From the NCBI RefSeq assembly GCF_015277735.1, contig NZ_JADHDA010000004.1, positions 248,001 to 312,000 of the forward strand: a stretch of 64,000 bases of DNA. Direction: 5' to 3'. This DNA is from Psychrobacter sp. NG254. GTDB taxonomy: Bacteria; Pseudomonadota; Gammaproteobacteria; Pseudomonadales; Moraxellaceae. Shown one piece after another: positions 46,310-55,679 of this stretch; the stretch's first letter is position 1; each line of letters begins with the position of its first letter. Position numbers and translations under genes: made by a program. The notes beneath the pieces were generated by a model, which made no database searches, had not been told where the DNA came from, and saw only the letters and a list, made by a program, of their open reading frames with translations.

Positions 46310-46948
46310 ATGAATCTAGGTGGTAGGTTTTTAGCGCTGGCAAGCATGGGACTTGCAGTTACTATTGGCATGACAGGCTGTGGTAGTGAGCCAACGCAAA
46401 CGGTCTTGCCTGAAGGCAGTACAGTGGTTGCACTTGGTGACTCTTTGACCTATGGATATGGGGCAAATACTGAAACAGCGTATCCCATGGTACTGGCAGA
46501 GCTAAGCAAATGGAAGGTCATTAATGCGGGTGTCAATGGTGACACTTCTGCAGATGTACTGACTCGAGTGAATGAGATTACTGAGAAAAATCCTGATTTG
46601 GTACTGCTAGGTGTGGGCGGCAATGATGTATTGCAGCGCATTGCACCTGATACGACGCGGGCCAATATCATCGCAACTATAGACACCTTACAATCTAAAA
46701 ATATTGATGTTGTTCTAATCGCTGAGCCGCATTTAAGTACCAGCGCGTTATTTGGCAAAGCCAGTGATAATCCATTGTATGAAGCTATTGCGGAGGCTGA
46801 GGGCATACCGCTATATTCTGATGGTTGGTCGACTGTGCTATCAGATGATGCGCTGAAATCTGATAAAATCCATGCCAATGCGGCAGGCTACAGACAGTTC
46901 GCCGAAGGGCTACATGAGTACTTAACAGATCAAGGCTTGGCACGTTAG
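46310..46948 (+). CDS. GDSL-type esterase lipoprotein (TesA-like)
   Basis: A 212-aa SGNH hydrolase. Catalytic blocks: GDSL (43-46, Ser45), the Gly and Asn blocks (NAGVNGDTSAD, GVGGNDVL) and the C-terminal Asp/His in DKIHANAAGY. It resembles E. coli TesA (thioesterase I/lysophospholipase). The N-terminus has a lipobox (MTGC, Cys24), so it is a lipoprotein rather than a soluble periplasmic enzyme. It is a single gene diverging from the Anbu operon. Confidence 0.88.
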   Translation: MNLGGRFLALASMGLAVTIGMTGCGSEPTQTVLPEGSTVVALGDSLTYGYGANTETAYPMVLAELSKWKVINAGVNGDTSADVLTRVNEITEKNPDLVLLGVGGNDVLQRIAPDTTRANIIATIDTLQSKNIDVVLIAEPHLSTSALFGKASDNPLYEAIAEAEGIPLYSDGWSTVLSDDALKSDKIHANAAGYRQFAEGLHEYLTDQGLAR

Positions 46949-47013
46949 AGCTATGAAAGAGTAAGTAGAACAGGTATCTGGTTTAAAAACCTACTACACT
47001 ATGAAACGAAACG

Positions 47014-47045
47014 AAAAAAGAGAGCTCTTTTGAACTCTCTTTGTT
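47014..47045. terminator. Weak terminator between GDSL and DUF2855 genes
   Basis: Arms AAAGAGAG (47017-47024) and CTCTCTTT (47035-47042) with a 10-nt loop, A-run before and TTGTTATT after. It may serve both convergent genes. Confidence 0.5.
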
Positions 47046-47096
47046 ATTCATTACTAATATCTTGATTCAGCTGATGCTTATGATGGTAAGCATGTA

Positions 47097-48179
47097 TCAC
47101 ATAACCACGATCAGACCTTCATCAGCGGCTATCTTGCCCTCACAGACATCTTGATAAATATCTAGTAAGTCACTAATCTCATCAAGCTCTTTAATTTTTA
47201 GCCATGCATTGGTTTTTGCGGTGCTGTTCATGATATAGCGCATAGAGCGTTTATTAAATTCTTCAGGGCCCCATTCTTTCATGCATTGCTGTACATGACT
47301 GGGTGCAAAAAACTGTTGGCTGCGTTCTTGAATGATACCGTCTACATGGCGCGGTTCGTCCCAATGCGTGATACCGACATTGCTAGTGTAGCGCATGTTG
47401 TCGCCTAAGTGTCTATGTAGACGGCTGAGCACGTCGGTATTGGCCGACATATCGACAATGACCGTTGGTTTGCTGGCGTCAATCTGCTCAAGCGTGTCAT
47501 AGCTAAGCACACTGTCATAAGCATCAATTGACTTAACAAAATCTATATGACGGTTTGAGGTGAGGCCGATAACGTGCGGCGCATCTTTATCATCAGTGAG
47601 GCCATAAGCTAGGCCAATACTGGTTTTACTAGAGGCACTGATAATCACCACTTGCTCTGCACCAAACCAGTCATTGCGCTTCAATAAATCATGCAAGCAG
47701 AATGAGGTTAAGTGCAATACGAACAGTAGCATGCGCTGATTGTCATTGGCACGGTCATAACCCGGCTCGTGGTTAACGCGCTGATATAGGTTATAACCGG
47801 GTGGCAGCTCGGCACGATGGGCACTACCATCGAGCAGGCTGGTTTGCGTGACTCGTTTAGGTGTAATAATTAATTCGTTGGCAGGCGGGAAGTAACCAAA
47901 TAGTCGTTCACCGATGGGCAGCGCCTCGCTATTTGATTCGATGACGTCGGCAAAGCCCCATACAGGAATAATGCCCCATTTTTCGGGTTCATTCCCATTT
48001 GGCGGAAAAAACTGCCAATAGCGTAATTGGTCGCCCATGACCGCGTAAGTAATGTTGTTGGCGGTAAAGGCAAAGCGATCAACTTTGACGCGTACTTCAC
48101 CATCGCCGAGAGTGTGTATAGGCGTCTCTTGCAGGCGAGCTTGGGTTAGGTTTGCTTTGTTGGTCTGAAATTCTAGCAT
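47097..48179 (-). CDS. DUF2855 family protein
   Basis: A 360-aa protein of the DUF2855 family, distantly like medium-chain dehydrogenases: an N-terminal GroES-like part (GEVRVKVDRFAFTANNITYAVMGD, WGFADVIES) and a Rossmann-like part with VVIISASSKTSIGLAYGL. Function is unknown. The ATG at 48179 was chosen because AGGAAG lies at the right distance; a GTG two codons upstream is less likely. It follows the flavoprotein gene by 50 bp on the same strand; such pairs recur next to TetR regulators. An NAD(P)-linked step on an unknown substrate is possible. Confidence 0.8.
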   Translation of the reverse strand: MLEFQTNKANLTQARLQETPIHTLGDGEVRVKVDRFAFTANNITYAVMGDQLRYWQFFPPNGNEPEKWGIIPVWGFADVIESNSEALPIGERLFGYFPPANELIITPKRVTQTSLLDGSAHRAELPPGYNLYQRVNHEPGYDRANDNQRMLLFVLHLTSFCLHDLLKRNDWFGAEQVVIISASSKTSIGLAYGLTDDKDAPHVIGLTSNRHIDFVKSIDAYDSVLSYDTLEQIDASKPTVIVDMSANTDVLSRLHRHLGDNMRYTSNVGITHWDEPRHVDGIIQERSQQFFAPSHVQQCMKEWGPEEFNKRSMRYIMNSTAKTNAWLKIKELDEISDLLDIYQDVCEGKIAADEGLIVVM

Positions 48180-48229
48180 AGTCACTTCCTTGATAGTTGT
48201 TCTTGATAAATAGTATTGGCAGTCATTTT

Positions 48230-49669
48230 TTAGGTATTAGCGGTGTTGGCTTGACGCGCTGCCGTTATTTGCATAACTTCACCCATCAGTTTGGGCATAT
48301 TAGCAGCGGCTTTTGGCCCTGCTGCTTTTAGACGCTTAAGAATGGCTAGCTCTTCAGGTGTTGTATCTTCGCTGGCTTGTACCAGTTTAGTAAAACCATC
48401 TAAGCGATTGCCAATCATCCACTTACGTAGCTCAGGCTCTTTTGACCAGCGCATTTGGTTTTGCATTTGTGCCACAGCACCAACCAACCAGTCTGTATCA
48501 TGGTTTGGTATTGGTACCACGCGGCACAGCTCATTTTTGATTGTTTCGTCATCATAGTTGGCCTCAATATGGGCGGTAAACGCAGCACTAAATATGGGCT
48601 GATAGGTACGCACCGTTTGAATGACCACCGTATTGCCTTTGAACACATCGTACGTCTCTGTCACTGGTACCGCTCGTGCTGAACAATCGATATGCATCGT
48701 GTTGGGAGTGGTATCAATGCTGTCATCACCGAAATAAATCTTGTCAGCATATAAGCGAGTCACGCGACCTTTGCGCACAATGTTTTTAACCCTACGTAAC
48801 TGCGTAAGTTCTTCACTACTAATGGTAGCACCATGGAACATTTGCGGGCGTACGTTTGGATCAATACGCATTAATACGCCGCCTTTTTCTAAACGATTAA
48901 ACAGGTCTTCGATGCTTTCTGCCTCAGCAATCGCTTCTGCCTGAGTAGCCTGCGCCCCCATGGTATGAACAAAAAAATCACGAGAAGGCTGGGTATTTTT
49001 ACGATCGATAAACCAAGCATCTCTAGGCATAATCCATGTTATATCGTCTGGGTCAATTTTATTCTCTAGTAGCCATAAAACCGCATCAATACTGGTTTTG
49101 CCGCCACCAATGATGACGTAACCATCACGGGGTTTGGTTAGACTCGGCAAGTCATTTAACGGGCCAAATTTCACACCTTCAGCAATCTCAAAATTGGGGT
49201 TATGAGTCGCAGGCACTGAAGTTTTGAAGTAAGTGCCGTCAATGATTTTTTTATTGACCTTGACCTCATAGCTGGTATCAGACAGTAGTGATGAAAACTT
49301 ACCATCGCCTTGATACTCGCACATCGGGAAGTATGTCACACGGCCACTTGGTAAAAACGTATGCTTCATGACTCTATCAAAGTACGCCATGATTTCTGCG
49401 CCTGATGCCAGCTCAGATAAGCCTTTATTTAAACCAATTTCATCAACCATGCCGCCACAAAGCTCACGTGAGCTGACACCATAAAACGATGATGGCTGAT
49501 GCAATGTGACAAACGAATAGGCGTCATTCCAATGACCGCCTGGCTTATGATGTCTATCGACGATAATGATATTGGCATCTGTCTCTGTAAGTAGTACGTC
49601 GGCAAAAGCCATGCCCACCGCGCCACTGCCAATGATTAGATAGTCTGTTTCTAGCTGTTGAATACTCAT
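48230..49669 (-). CDS. FAD/NAD(P)-binding flavoprotein, monooxygenase-like
   Basis: A 479-aa protein with an N-terminal FAD-binding motif (LIIGSGAVGMAFADVLL, GxGxxG) and a second Rossmann motif (YVIIGGGKTSIDAVLWLL). It resembles flavin-containing monooxygenases and related oxidoreductases, e.g. PGGHWNDAYSFVTLHQPSSFYGV near the start. The substrate is not known. It begins the two-gene unit with DUF2855 and diverges from a tetR gene across a strong palindromic operator, so it is probably induced by a TetR ligand. Confidence 0.82.
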   Translation of the reverse strand: MSIQQLETDYLIIGSGAVGMAFADVLLTETDANIIIVDRHHKPGGHWNDAYSFVTLHQPSSFYGVSSRELCGGMVDEIGLNKGLSELASGAEIMAYFDRVMKHTFLPSGRVTYFPMCEYQGDGKFSSLLSDTSYEVKVNKKIIDGTYFKTSVPATHNPNFEIAEGVKFGPLNDLPSLTKPRDGYVIIGGGKTSIDAVLWLLENKIDPDDITWIMPRDAWFIDRKNTQPSRDFFVHTMGAQATQAEAIAEAESIEDLFNRLEKGGVLMRIDPNVRPQMFHGATISSEELTQLRRVKNIVRKGRVTRLYADKIYFGDDSIDTTPNTMHIDCSARAVPVTETYDVFKGNTVVIQTVRTYQPIFSAAFTAHIEANYDDETIKNELCRVVPIPNHDTDWLVGAVAQMQNQMRWSKEPELRKWMIGNRLDGFTKLVQASEDTTPEELAILKRLKAAGPKAAANMPKLMGEVMQITAARQANTANT

Positions 49670-49722
49670 AGCGTCCTTACTCTTAAGTTAAATTTTTACC
49701 AATACAATCAATCCATAATTGT

Positions 49723-49762
49723 TTGTACATAACAGTGTTATATACTAGAATAACACTGTTAT
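49723..49762 (+). promoter_or_regulatory. TetR operator palindrome over the tetR promoter
   Basis: A perfect inverted repeat with 13-bp arms (49729-49741 and 49750-49762; core TAACAGTGTTAT / ATAACACTGTTA) and an 8-nt spacer. Each arm is itself close to a small palindrome (AACA-TGTT). It overlaps a promoter reading to tetR: -35 TTGTAC (49723-49728), 17 bp, -10 TAGAAT (49746-49751). Being in the 119-bp divergent gap it should also control the flavoprotein/DUF2855 unit. Confidence 0.85.
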
Positions 49763-49788
49763 AATTGTCAAGACATAGTGAGAATCTA

Positions 49789-50385
49789 ATGGATGCCAGA
49801 ACCAAAATATTGAATGCCGCATCAGCGCTTTTCTTAGAAGGAGGTGGGGATGCCTTGAGCGTGCGTGGTATCTCTAAACGCGCAGGCCTGTCGACTATTG
49901 GTATATACAGTCATTTTCAAGGCAAACAAGGCATACTAGATGCACTGTACATAGAGGGATTCAATCTCGTCCGTGAAGCCATGGATGTGATTCCAGACGG
50001 TAAGGCAAATAAAGAGCAAGTACTAGAGGCGTGCCTAGGGTATCTCAATGTCGGAGAGAAGTATGAAGCGCATTATCGGCTGATCTTTGGGGAATCTGAT
50101 GCAGGGTATCAGCCCTCAATCGAGGCCATTGCTGCCAGAGATAGCGCCTTTGCAAAATTGGTACGAGTGGCGGGTTCTTATTTGTCAGAGAATGCTAGCG
50201 CAACGGAACGTCGACAAATAGCGTTAGATATCTGGGCAATCGTGCATGGATACGTCAGTATCAGTCACCACATGGTATTTACCGATGATATAAATTTAGA
50301 CTGGAAGTCTATGGCGCTACGAGTGGTAGCAGTGCAGTTGGATGCCATTGACATAGCTGAAATAACTAATGCTAAGCATCAGTAG
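49789..50385 (+). CDS. TetR-family transcriptional regulator
   Basis: A 198-aa regulator. The N-terminal helix-turn-helix is typical (KILNAASALFLEGGGDALSVRGISKRAGLSTIGIYSHFQGKQGILDAL); the C-terminal ligand domain is generic. The ATG at 49789 gives the normal N-terminus (MDARTKIL); a TTG 24 nt upstream is less likely and would overlap the promoter. It should bind the palindrome just upstream and repress itself and the divergent oxidoreductase genes. Confidence 0.88.
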   Translation: MDARTKILNAASALFLEGGGDALSVRGISKRAGLSTIGIYSHFQGKQGILDALYIEGFNLVREAMDVIPDGKANKEQVLEACLGYLNVGEKYEAHYRLIFGESDAGYQPSIEAIAARDSAFAKLVRVAGSYLSENASATERRQIALDIWAIVHGYVSISHHMVFTDDINLDWKSMALRVVAVQLDAIDIAEITNAKHQ

Positions 50386-50582
50386 TAGTAAAGCCTTCCT
50401 ACACGGCTTGATAAATCAGCAGTTCGTAAATATTGGATACAGGTAGATAAATAACGTTTTAGTGAATCACTGCACTACTTAAAAAACCAAATAAGCAGAC
50501 ATATGTCTTTTATCTTGTAAACTGCATTATTTTAGGTTATTTTTTACTGTTGATTACAGTTCTTTAACCAAGGAGAAGCAGT

Positions 50583-52637
50583 TTGGATACTAAGTTATCA
50601 CCGCTTAAGATTTCAGTGGTTGCGGCGCTGACATTGCTTACAGGTTCGCAAGTATTTGCAGAGGCCAACTACGGTGATTATGGGACAGAAACGGCGCTGA
50701 CGCTTGCCCGTGACTATGCTGGTCGTTATACAGGTTCTGATAAAGAAGTCCAAGCTGCTGATTATATGCAGCAGCGCATGACCATCGATGGCAGTAACAA
50801 CCAAGTCAATCGTCAAACTTTTGATTTTATAGCGCCTCGTGGTCTATTCAGAGGTCAAACGTTAACGAGTAATAACGTTGTTGTGACCCAAAAAGGCAGT
50901 GCTGACACCAACAGAACGCTATTTGTCGGTGCACACTATGATTCTGCCGTTGCCTATCCAAATTACGAAAATCTAGAAGCATTGGATGACAACGCTTCTG
51001 GGTCTGGCGTCTTAACTGAGTTGACAAAAAACCTGACGGGTATTGAGACAGAGCATGACATTCAGTTTGTGGCATTTGGTGCAGAGGAGGGAGGTCTCAA
51101 TGGTTCAAAGGCATTTGTTGATCAGCTCACGGACGCGGAAAAATCAACAGCGTTGGGCATGATTAACTTAGACAGTCTGATTACAGGCGACAAAATGTAC
51201 GCTAATGCAGGGCGAAATGCTTACGACGATGATGGCAATGAAGTAGCTGCCAATGTAAGTTTGCGTGAAAATGCGCTGCGCATCGCAAAAGAGCTTGGTA
51301 TTACACTAGAGGTCAATACAGCCATTATTGCACCAGGTGAGACCGAACCCTACGAGCCTTATGGTGTTGGGTGCTGCAGCGATCAGGAATCTTTTGATAG
51401 TGTGATGCAGGTCGTCGGATTTGAGGCAACCAACTGGGGCCTTGGGCCTGATTATGATGGTTACACGCAAACTGAAAACCCAGATATTCCAGGCGGCTAT
51501 ACGTGGCATAACCCTGCATTAGACAATGAGGAAGTGCTTACTGCCGCCTTTGGTGAAGAACGCATAGCGCAAAGAATGCGCGACTACTCTCGTATCATCA
51601 GCAGGTTGATTGTGGAGCAAACCAATGCTGATATCATCGCATCAACCAAAAGTGCGCTCAATCTGCAAAATACGATGGGCGCCGCGTTAAAAATAAATGC
51701 CACCGACTCACACTCAGCAGTGCTAGAACGCGCCAATGCTTTGGCATTACATACTCTCGATGATGCGGAGCCTTTTGATTCCGAGTCGCGTACTCAGGTT
51801 TGGGTAGATGGCTCTCAAAGCTATGTAGATTCTGATAATGCACAAGAAGGCACTCTCGCCAATATTGGCCTATATGGTGAGTATATTGTACAGCCTAGCT
51901 GGCGCGTTGGCGTAGGTGTGCAAGCTGCTAACCAAAACAATAAAAGCGTAGAAAACGGTATTGAAAAAGATAGGAGCTATGGCATTCAAGCCTACTCATT
52001 ACTGGGCGGCAAAGACACGGCTTGGTGGAACACCACATCTCTGAGCTTATCTAAACATGACTTGGACGTTAATAGAACTGTAAAACTGGATGGTAATGAC
52101 GGCATCAACATTATCAATAATAGCGAACGCGGTGATACGGATGCTGATGTGTTTAGCGCATATAATGAGCTTGGGTATAATTTTCTTATCAAGGAAAACG
52201 TCGCGCATGGTGTCTTTTTGGGTCTCAATTACAGTGATATAGACATAGATGGCTATACCAGTGGCAATGACAACTCTCGTACTGCGCTTAAGGTTGATAG
52301 CACGTCTAGCGAAGCATGGGATTCAGAGCTTGGTTACCAGCTACAGTACGGTTTTGATTTGATGGGCACGCCTGCCAAACTTCAAAGTAAAATCGCTTAC
52401 GTGCATGTTATCGACGATGGTTTAACAGACAGTTTATCGACAACGTCTTTAGCGGACGGTCAAACAAGAAACGTTAGTCTTACCCAAACAGATAAAGACG
52501 ACGACTATGGACGTTTTGAGCTGAGTGTGAGCAACAAGGTTCATAACAATGTCTACGCGTATCTAAATGGCGATACCACCTTTGCACGTGATGATAAAGA
52601 CAGCTCGGTACAGCTGGGTTTGCAATATCAATTTTAA
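50583..52637 (+). CDS. M28 aminopeptidase autotransporter
   Basis: A 684-aa protein starting at a TTG with AGGAG 7 nt upstream. A Sec signal peptide (cleavage near VFAEA, residue 26) is followed by an M28 zinc peptidase domain: H118 (GAHYDSA), D136 (DDNASGSG), E168/E169 (GAEEGGLNGS) and D197 (NLDS). Residues about 400-684 form an autotransporter beta-barrel (alternating amphipathic strands, e.g. LGYNFLIKENVAHGVFLGLNYS) ending in the terminal Phe of LQYQF, the BAM signal. The peptidase should be displayed on, or released from, the cell surface. It is a single gene with a strong terminator. Confidence 0.85.
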   Translation: MDTKLSPLKISVVAALTLLTGSQVFAEANYGDYGTETALTLARDYAGRYTGSDKEVQAADYMQQRMTIDGSNNQVNRQTFDFIAPRGLFRGQTLTSNNVVVTQKGSADTNRTLFVGAHYDSAVAYPNYENLEALDDNASGSGVLTELTKNLTGIETEHDIQFVAFGAEEGGLNGSKAFVDQLTDAEKSTALGMINLDSLITGDKMYANAGRNAYDDDGNEVAANVSLRENALRIAKELGITLEVNTAIIAPGETEPYEPYGVGCCSDQESFDSVMQVVGFEATNWGLGPDYDGYTQTENPDIPGGYTWHNPALDNEEVLTAAFGEERIAQRMRDYSRIISRLIVEQTNADIIASTKSALNLQNTMGAALKINATDSHSAVLERANALALHTLDDAEPFDSESRTQVWVDGSQSYVDSDNAQEGTLANIGLYGEYIVQPSWRVGVGVQAANQNNKSVENGIEKDRSYGIQAYSLLGGKDTAWWNTTSLSLSKHDLDVNRTVKLDGNDGINIINNSERGDTDADVFSAYNELGYNFLIKENVAHGVFLGLNYSDIDIDGYTSGNDNSRTALKVDSTSSEAWDSELGYQLQYGFDLMGTPAKLQSKIAYVHVIDDGLTDSLSTTSLADGQTRNVSLTQTDKDDDYGRFELSVSNKVHNNVYAYLNGDTTFARDDKDSSVQLGLQYQF

Positions 52638-52662
52638 ATATTAATGTGTAGATGTACGCCTG

Positions 52663-52698
52663 CGCTGCTCAATAATTCATTTATGAGCAGCGTTTTTT
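52663..52698 (+). terminator. Terminator after the autotransporter gene
   Basis: Arms CGCTGCTCA and TGAGCAGCG with a 12-nt loop and six T. Confidence 0.88.
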
Positions 52699-52811
52699 GC
52701 TTATACATGTCAATATATTAATTATAAATGCGTATTACTGATTACCGCTAAAATACTCAGATTCAGTAATGCCAATGTATGTGAAATATTAAAAGAATAG
52801 GGGTGGCGTGT

Positions 52812-53555
52812 ATGTTTGGCATCATAAAAGACTGGCGTGAGCAGCGCATACTAGATAATAGCGAATTTACCCATGCCGATTGGATGCAAGCGGCTGAGCG
52901 TATCGTGATACTCGACAGATTGAGTGTTGACGAGATGACGCATTTATTCGAGCTCGCGACATTGTTTTTAGCTGATAAGTCCATCACAGGCGCACAAGGT
53001 TTTGAGATTACTGATGCTGTCAGACAATCGATTGCACTACAAGCGTGCCTGCCAATATTAAACCTAAGTCTCGATTGGTATGCTGGCTGGTCATCGATTA
53101 TTATCTATCCGGGTTCATATAAAAGCAACAGCACCATCGTAGATGAGTTCGGTATCGTCCATGAGGGCACTCAGCACCGTAGCGGGGAAGCGTGGTTACG
53201 TGGGCCTGTCATTCTCTCATGGAAGGACGCTAAGCATTCTGGCGAACGTGACGGACACAATGTTGTCATTCATGAGTTTGTGCATAAGCTCGATATGATA
53301 AATGGGCGTGCCAATGGCTTTCCGCCGATGCAACCTGATATGGATCCTGCTCGGTGGACACAGATTATGTCGCGAGATTTTGAGGACTTTCAAACGCATC
53401 GTAAATCAGGGCTTGATCGTTATGGTTCGACCAATCCTGCGGAATTTTTTGCGGTTCTGAGTGAAGTGTTTTTTGAAACACCGCAAAAGCTAGTAGATGC
53501 TTATCCGGATATTTATGAGATTATGGTGAAATTCTTTCGTCAGACACCGTTATGA
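52812..53555 (+). CDS. mtfA: MtfA-type zinc metallopeptidase
   Basis: A 247-aa peptidase M90 family protein. The zinc motif HEFVHKLD (HExxH) is clear, as is the YPGSYKSN / EGTQHRSGEAWLRGPVILSW region and the downstream NPAEFFAVLSEVFFE helix that supplies the third ligand Glu. In E. coli MtfA relieves repression by Mlc of the glucose PTS; whether that holds here is not known. The ATG at 52812 follows a GGGG run; a GTG three codons upstream is possible. It stands alone. Confidence 0.85.
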   Translation: MFGIIKDWREQRILDNSEFTHADWMQAAERIVILDRLSVDEMTHLFELATLFLADKSITGAQGFEITDAVRQSIALQACLPILNLSLDWYAGWSSIIIYPGSYKSNSTIVDEFGIVHEGTQHRSGEAWLRGPVILSWKDAKHSGERDGHNVVIHEFVHKLDMINGRANGFPPMQPDMDPARWTQIMSRDFEDFQTHRKSGLDRYGSTNPAEFFAVLSEVFFETPQKLVDAYPDIYEIMVKFFRQTPL

Positions 53556-53628
53556 GTGATATTTATAGAGATGGTGACAGTAAGCTGTATTCAAGACAGC
53601 ATAAGCATATTGGAATTAGGAAGATGAG

Positions 53629-54624
53629 GTGATTAATACTATAAATGATAATGTGGCAAAAGTAGAAATCTATGAAAGTGCTGATGGAAAGGCATAAGTA
53701 GATGTACGTTTCGAGCAAGAGACCGTTTGGTTGTCACAAGCACAAATGACTGAATTATTTGGTCGTGACCAATCAATGGTTTCTCGTCATATCGCCAATG
53801 CCATAAGAGCTGAAGAAATCGATGAAAAAAGCAATATGCAAAAAATGCATATTGCAAATTCAGACCGTCCGGTGACTTTTTATGACCTAGATGTGGTTAT
53901 ATCAGTAGGCTATTGCATAAAATCTCCTCAAGGTGTGCAATTTAGGCGTTGGGCAACACAGCGCCTACGTGAGTACTTGGTACAAGGCTATACACTCAAT
54001 CAACAGCGCTTCGATAAAAACTCTACTGAATTGCAACAAGCGCTAAAACTAATCAAAAAGACCGCACAAAGTCCCGAGCTTAACACCGACGAAGGACGCG
54101 GACTGATTGAGATTATAAGTCGTTACACGCAGACGTTTTTATGGTTGCAGCGCTATGATGAAGGTCTACTGGATAGTCCTGCAGGATAAGATGGTGGTGT
54201 CTTACCTAGTACGTCTGAGGCGATGGCAGCGCTAACTGATTTGAAATCGAAGCTGATAGATAGGGGTGAGGCGACTGAATTATTTGCTAAACCTCGTGGT
54301 GATGGTTTGGATAGTGTATTGGGTAACTTACAACAAACGGTCTTTGGTGAGCCTGCGTACCCAACTATCGAGAGTAAAGCGGCACATCTACTGTACTTTA
54401 TGGTGAAAAATCATCCTTTTACTGATGGTAATAAACGCAGCGGTGCGTTTCTATTCGTGGATTTTTTGCATCGTAATCACCGACTGCTGAATGATAAATG
54501 CGACATGGTCATCAACAATACAGGGCTTGCGGCATTAACTTTATTGGTCGCTGAATCTGACCCCAATCAAAAAGAGACTTTGATCAAACTGATTATGAAT
54601 ATGTTGTCGTTAGAAGGGCAATAA
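53629..54624 (+). pseudogene. RhuM/Fic-Doc family gene broken by two in-frame TAA codons
   Basis: One continuous frame of 332 codons from GTG 53629 (AGGAAGATGAG just upstream) to TAA 54624 encodes an N-terminal RhuM-like DNA-binding part (VWLSQAQMTELFGRDQSMVSRHI, VTFYDLDVVISVGY, FRRWATQRLREYL) and a C-terminal Fic/Doc domain with HPFTDGNKRSGA. Two TAA codons interrupt it, at 53695-53697 and 54187-54189, both where relatives usually have a polar residue; a CAA (Gln) to TAA change by one C-to-T step would explain each. The reading frame is otherwise intact and well conserved. Intact relatives are about 330 aa. It is probably a recent pseudogene; the two parts could still be made as separate proteins (53731-54189 and 54223-54624). 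Confidence 0.82.
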
Positions 54625-54768
54625 ACAAGCTTGTCATCAAAAACCAAGTAACGATAACTGGCAAACTACATCTTAATATTTGAATATATTATATTTATAA
54701 TCAAATAGAGTAGGCTGCCATTTTAAACGCGCCCTATAAAAGTGGTCAGTCAATCGTTCCTATACACT

Positions 54769-55437
54769 CTAAACCGTCCATTGGTCATTAATAATGGCCA
54801 CCAGATAACGCTTACCTTGATACTCATCAAATACCAAGCGTAGTACCCGCCAGTCCATACCATCATATTCATCAGTGCCTTTATAATAAAACTCTACAAC
54901 ATCTGATGCTTGGTATATTTCTTTTAAATTATTGATTGAATTGCCATTGTTTTTGAATTCATTGATGCTGATATTGGCATTATTGAACTTCTTACCATCT
55001 ACCCACGTATCCAAGTACATTGGCAGTGGCGTGATTAATACATCACCCGTGCCGTCTTTTTCACCCCATGTAAAGCGAATATTGGACTGTTGTAGATATT
55101 GTGCATATTGTCCGCGACTAAAGACTTTGTCGGACTCGGGCCGCACATAAGCATACATAGAAAAGCGAACGCCACGTGTGGGATGAATATCATTGGTGAT
55201 TCTAGAAAAGTCCTTATTGGCCAGTGCACGCTGAATACGTAGCGCTTGCTGTCTAAGGGTTTGTTGACTGATATCAGCACTAATAGGCGTTGACGAGATA
55301 CTGGTAGATTGAGAGACAATAGCCTCACTGGACTCAGAAGCAGACTGGCAACCAGTTGCGCTCAGAGCGAGCAATAAAAGGCTACTGGAGGCCCATGTTG
55401 TAGATTTTCCCTTAAAAAAAGTAGGCAATATAGTCAT
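54769..55437 (-). CDS. Putative lipoprotein of unknown function
   Basis: A 222-aa protein with a lipobox (ATGC, about residue 30) after a hydrophobic stretch and then a Ser/Thr-rich linker. The C-terminal domain has a pattern of alternating strands (VLITPLPMYLDTWVDGKKFNNANI, VVEFYYKGTDEYDGMDWRVLRLVFDEYQGKRYLVAIINDQW) resembling small periplasmic NTF2-like or similar folds. Not assigned to a named family. It is a single gene. Confidence 0.7.
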   Translation of the reverse strand: MTILPTFFKGKSTTWASSSLLLLALSATGCQSASESSEAIVSQSTSISSTPISADISQQTLRQQALRIQRALANKDFSRITNDIHPTRGVRFSMYAYVRPESDKVFSRGQYAQYLQQSNIRFTWGEKDGTGDVLITPLPMYLDTWVDGKKFNNANISINEFKNNGNSINNLKEIYQASDVVEFYYKGTDEYDGMDWRVLRLVFDEYQGKRYLVAIINDQWTV

Positions 55438-55679
55438 AAAATCGTCCTTCCTACAGTTATTAGCGAAAGTTATTAGCTAAAGAGGTGTCACTAGCTAATC
55501 AGTCATTAATAAACCACTATAAATTGTCATGAGAACAAATAAGGAAATACCATAAAAACGCTATGTAATCGAGATAATAGTAAGTAAACCTGAATGATAC
55601 GATAATACAGCAGAGTCCTAATATGGCTATGATGTAATAGACTGTAACATTCATAGGATAAAAGCTCGTAGAGAACGAC

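Noticed and set aside
54223..54624. Stand-alone Fic/Doc toxin gene
   Set aside because: It is in the same frame as the RhuM-like part and separated only by one TAA; the first ATG lacks a ribosome binding site, so a broken single gene is the simpler reading.
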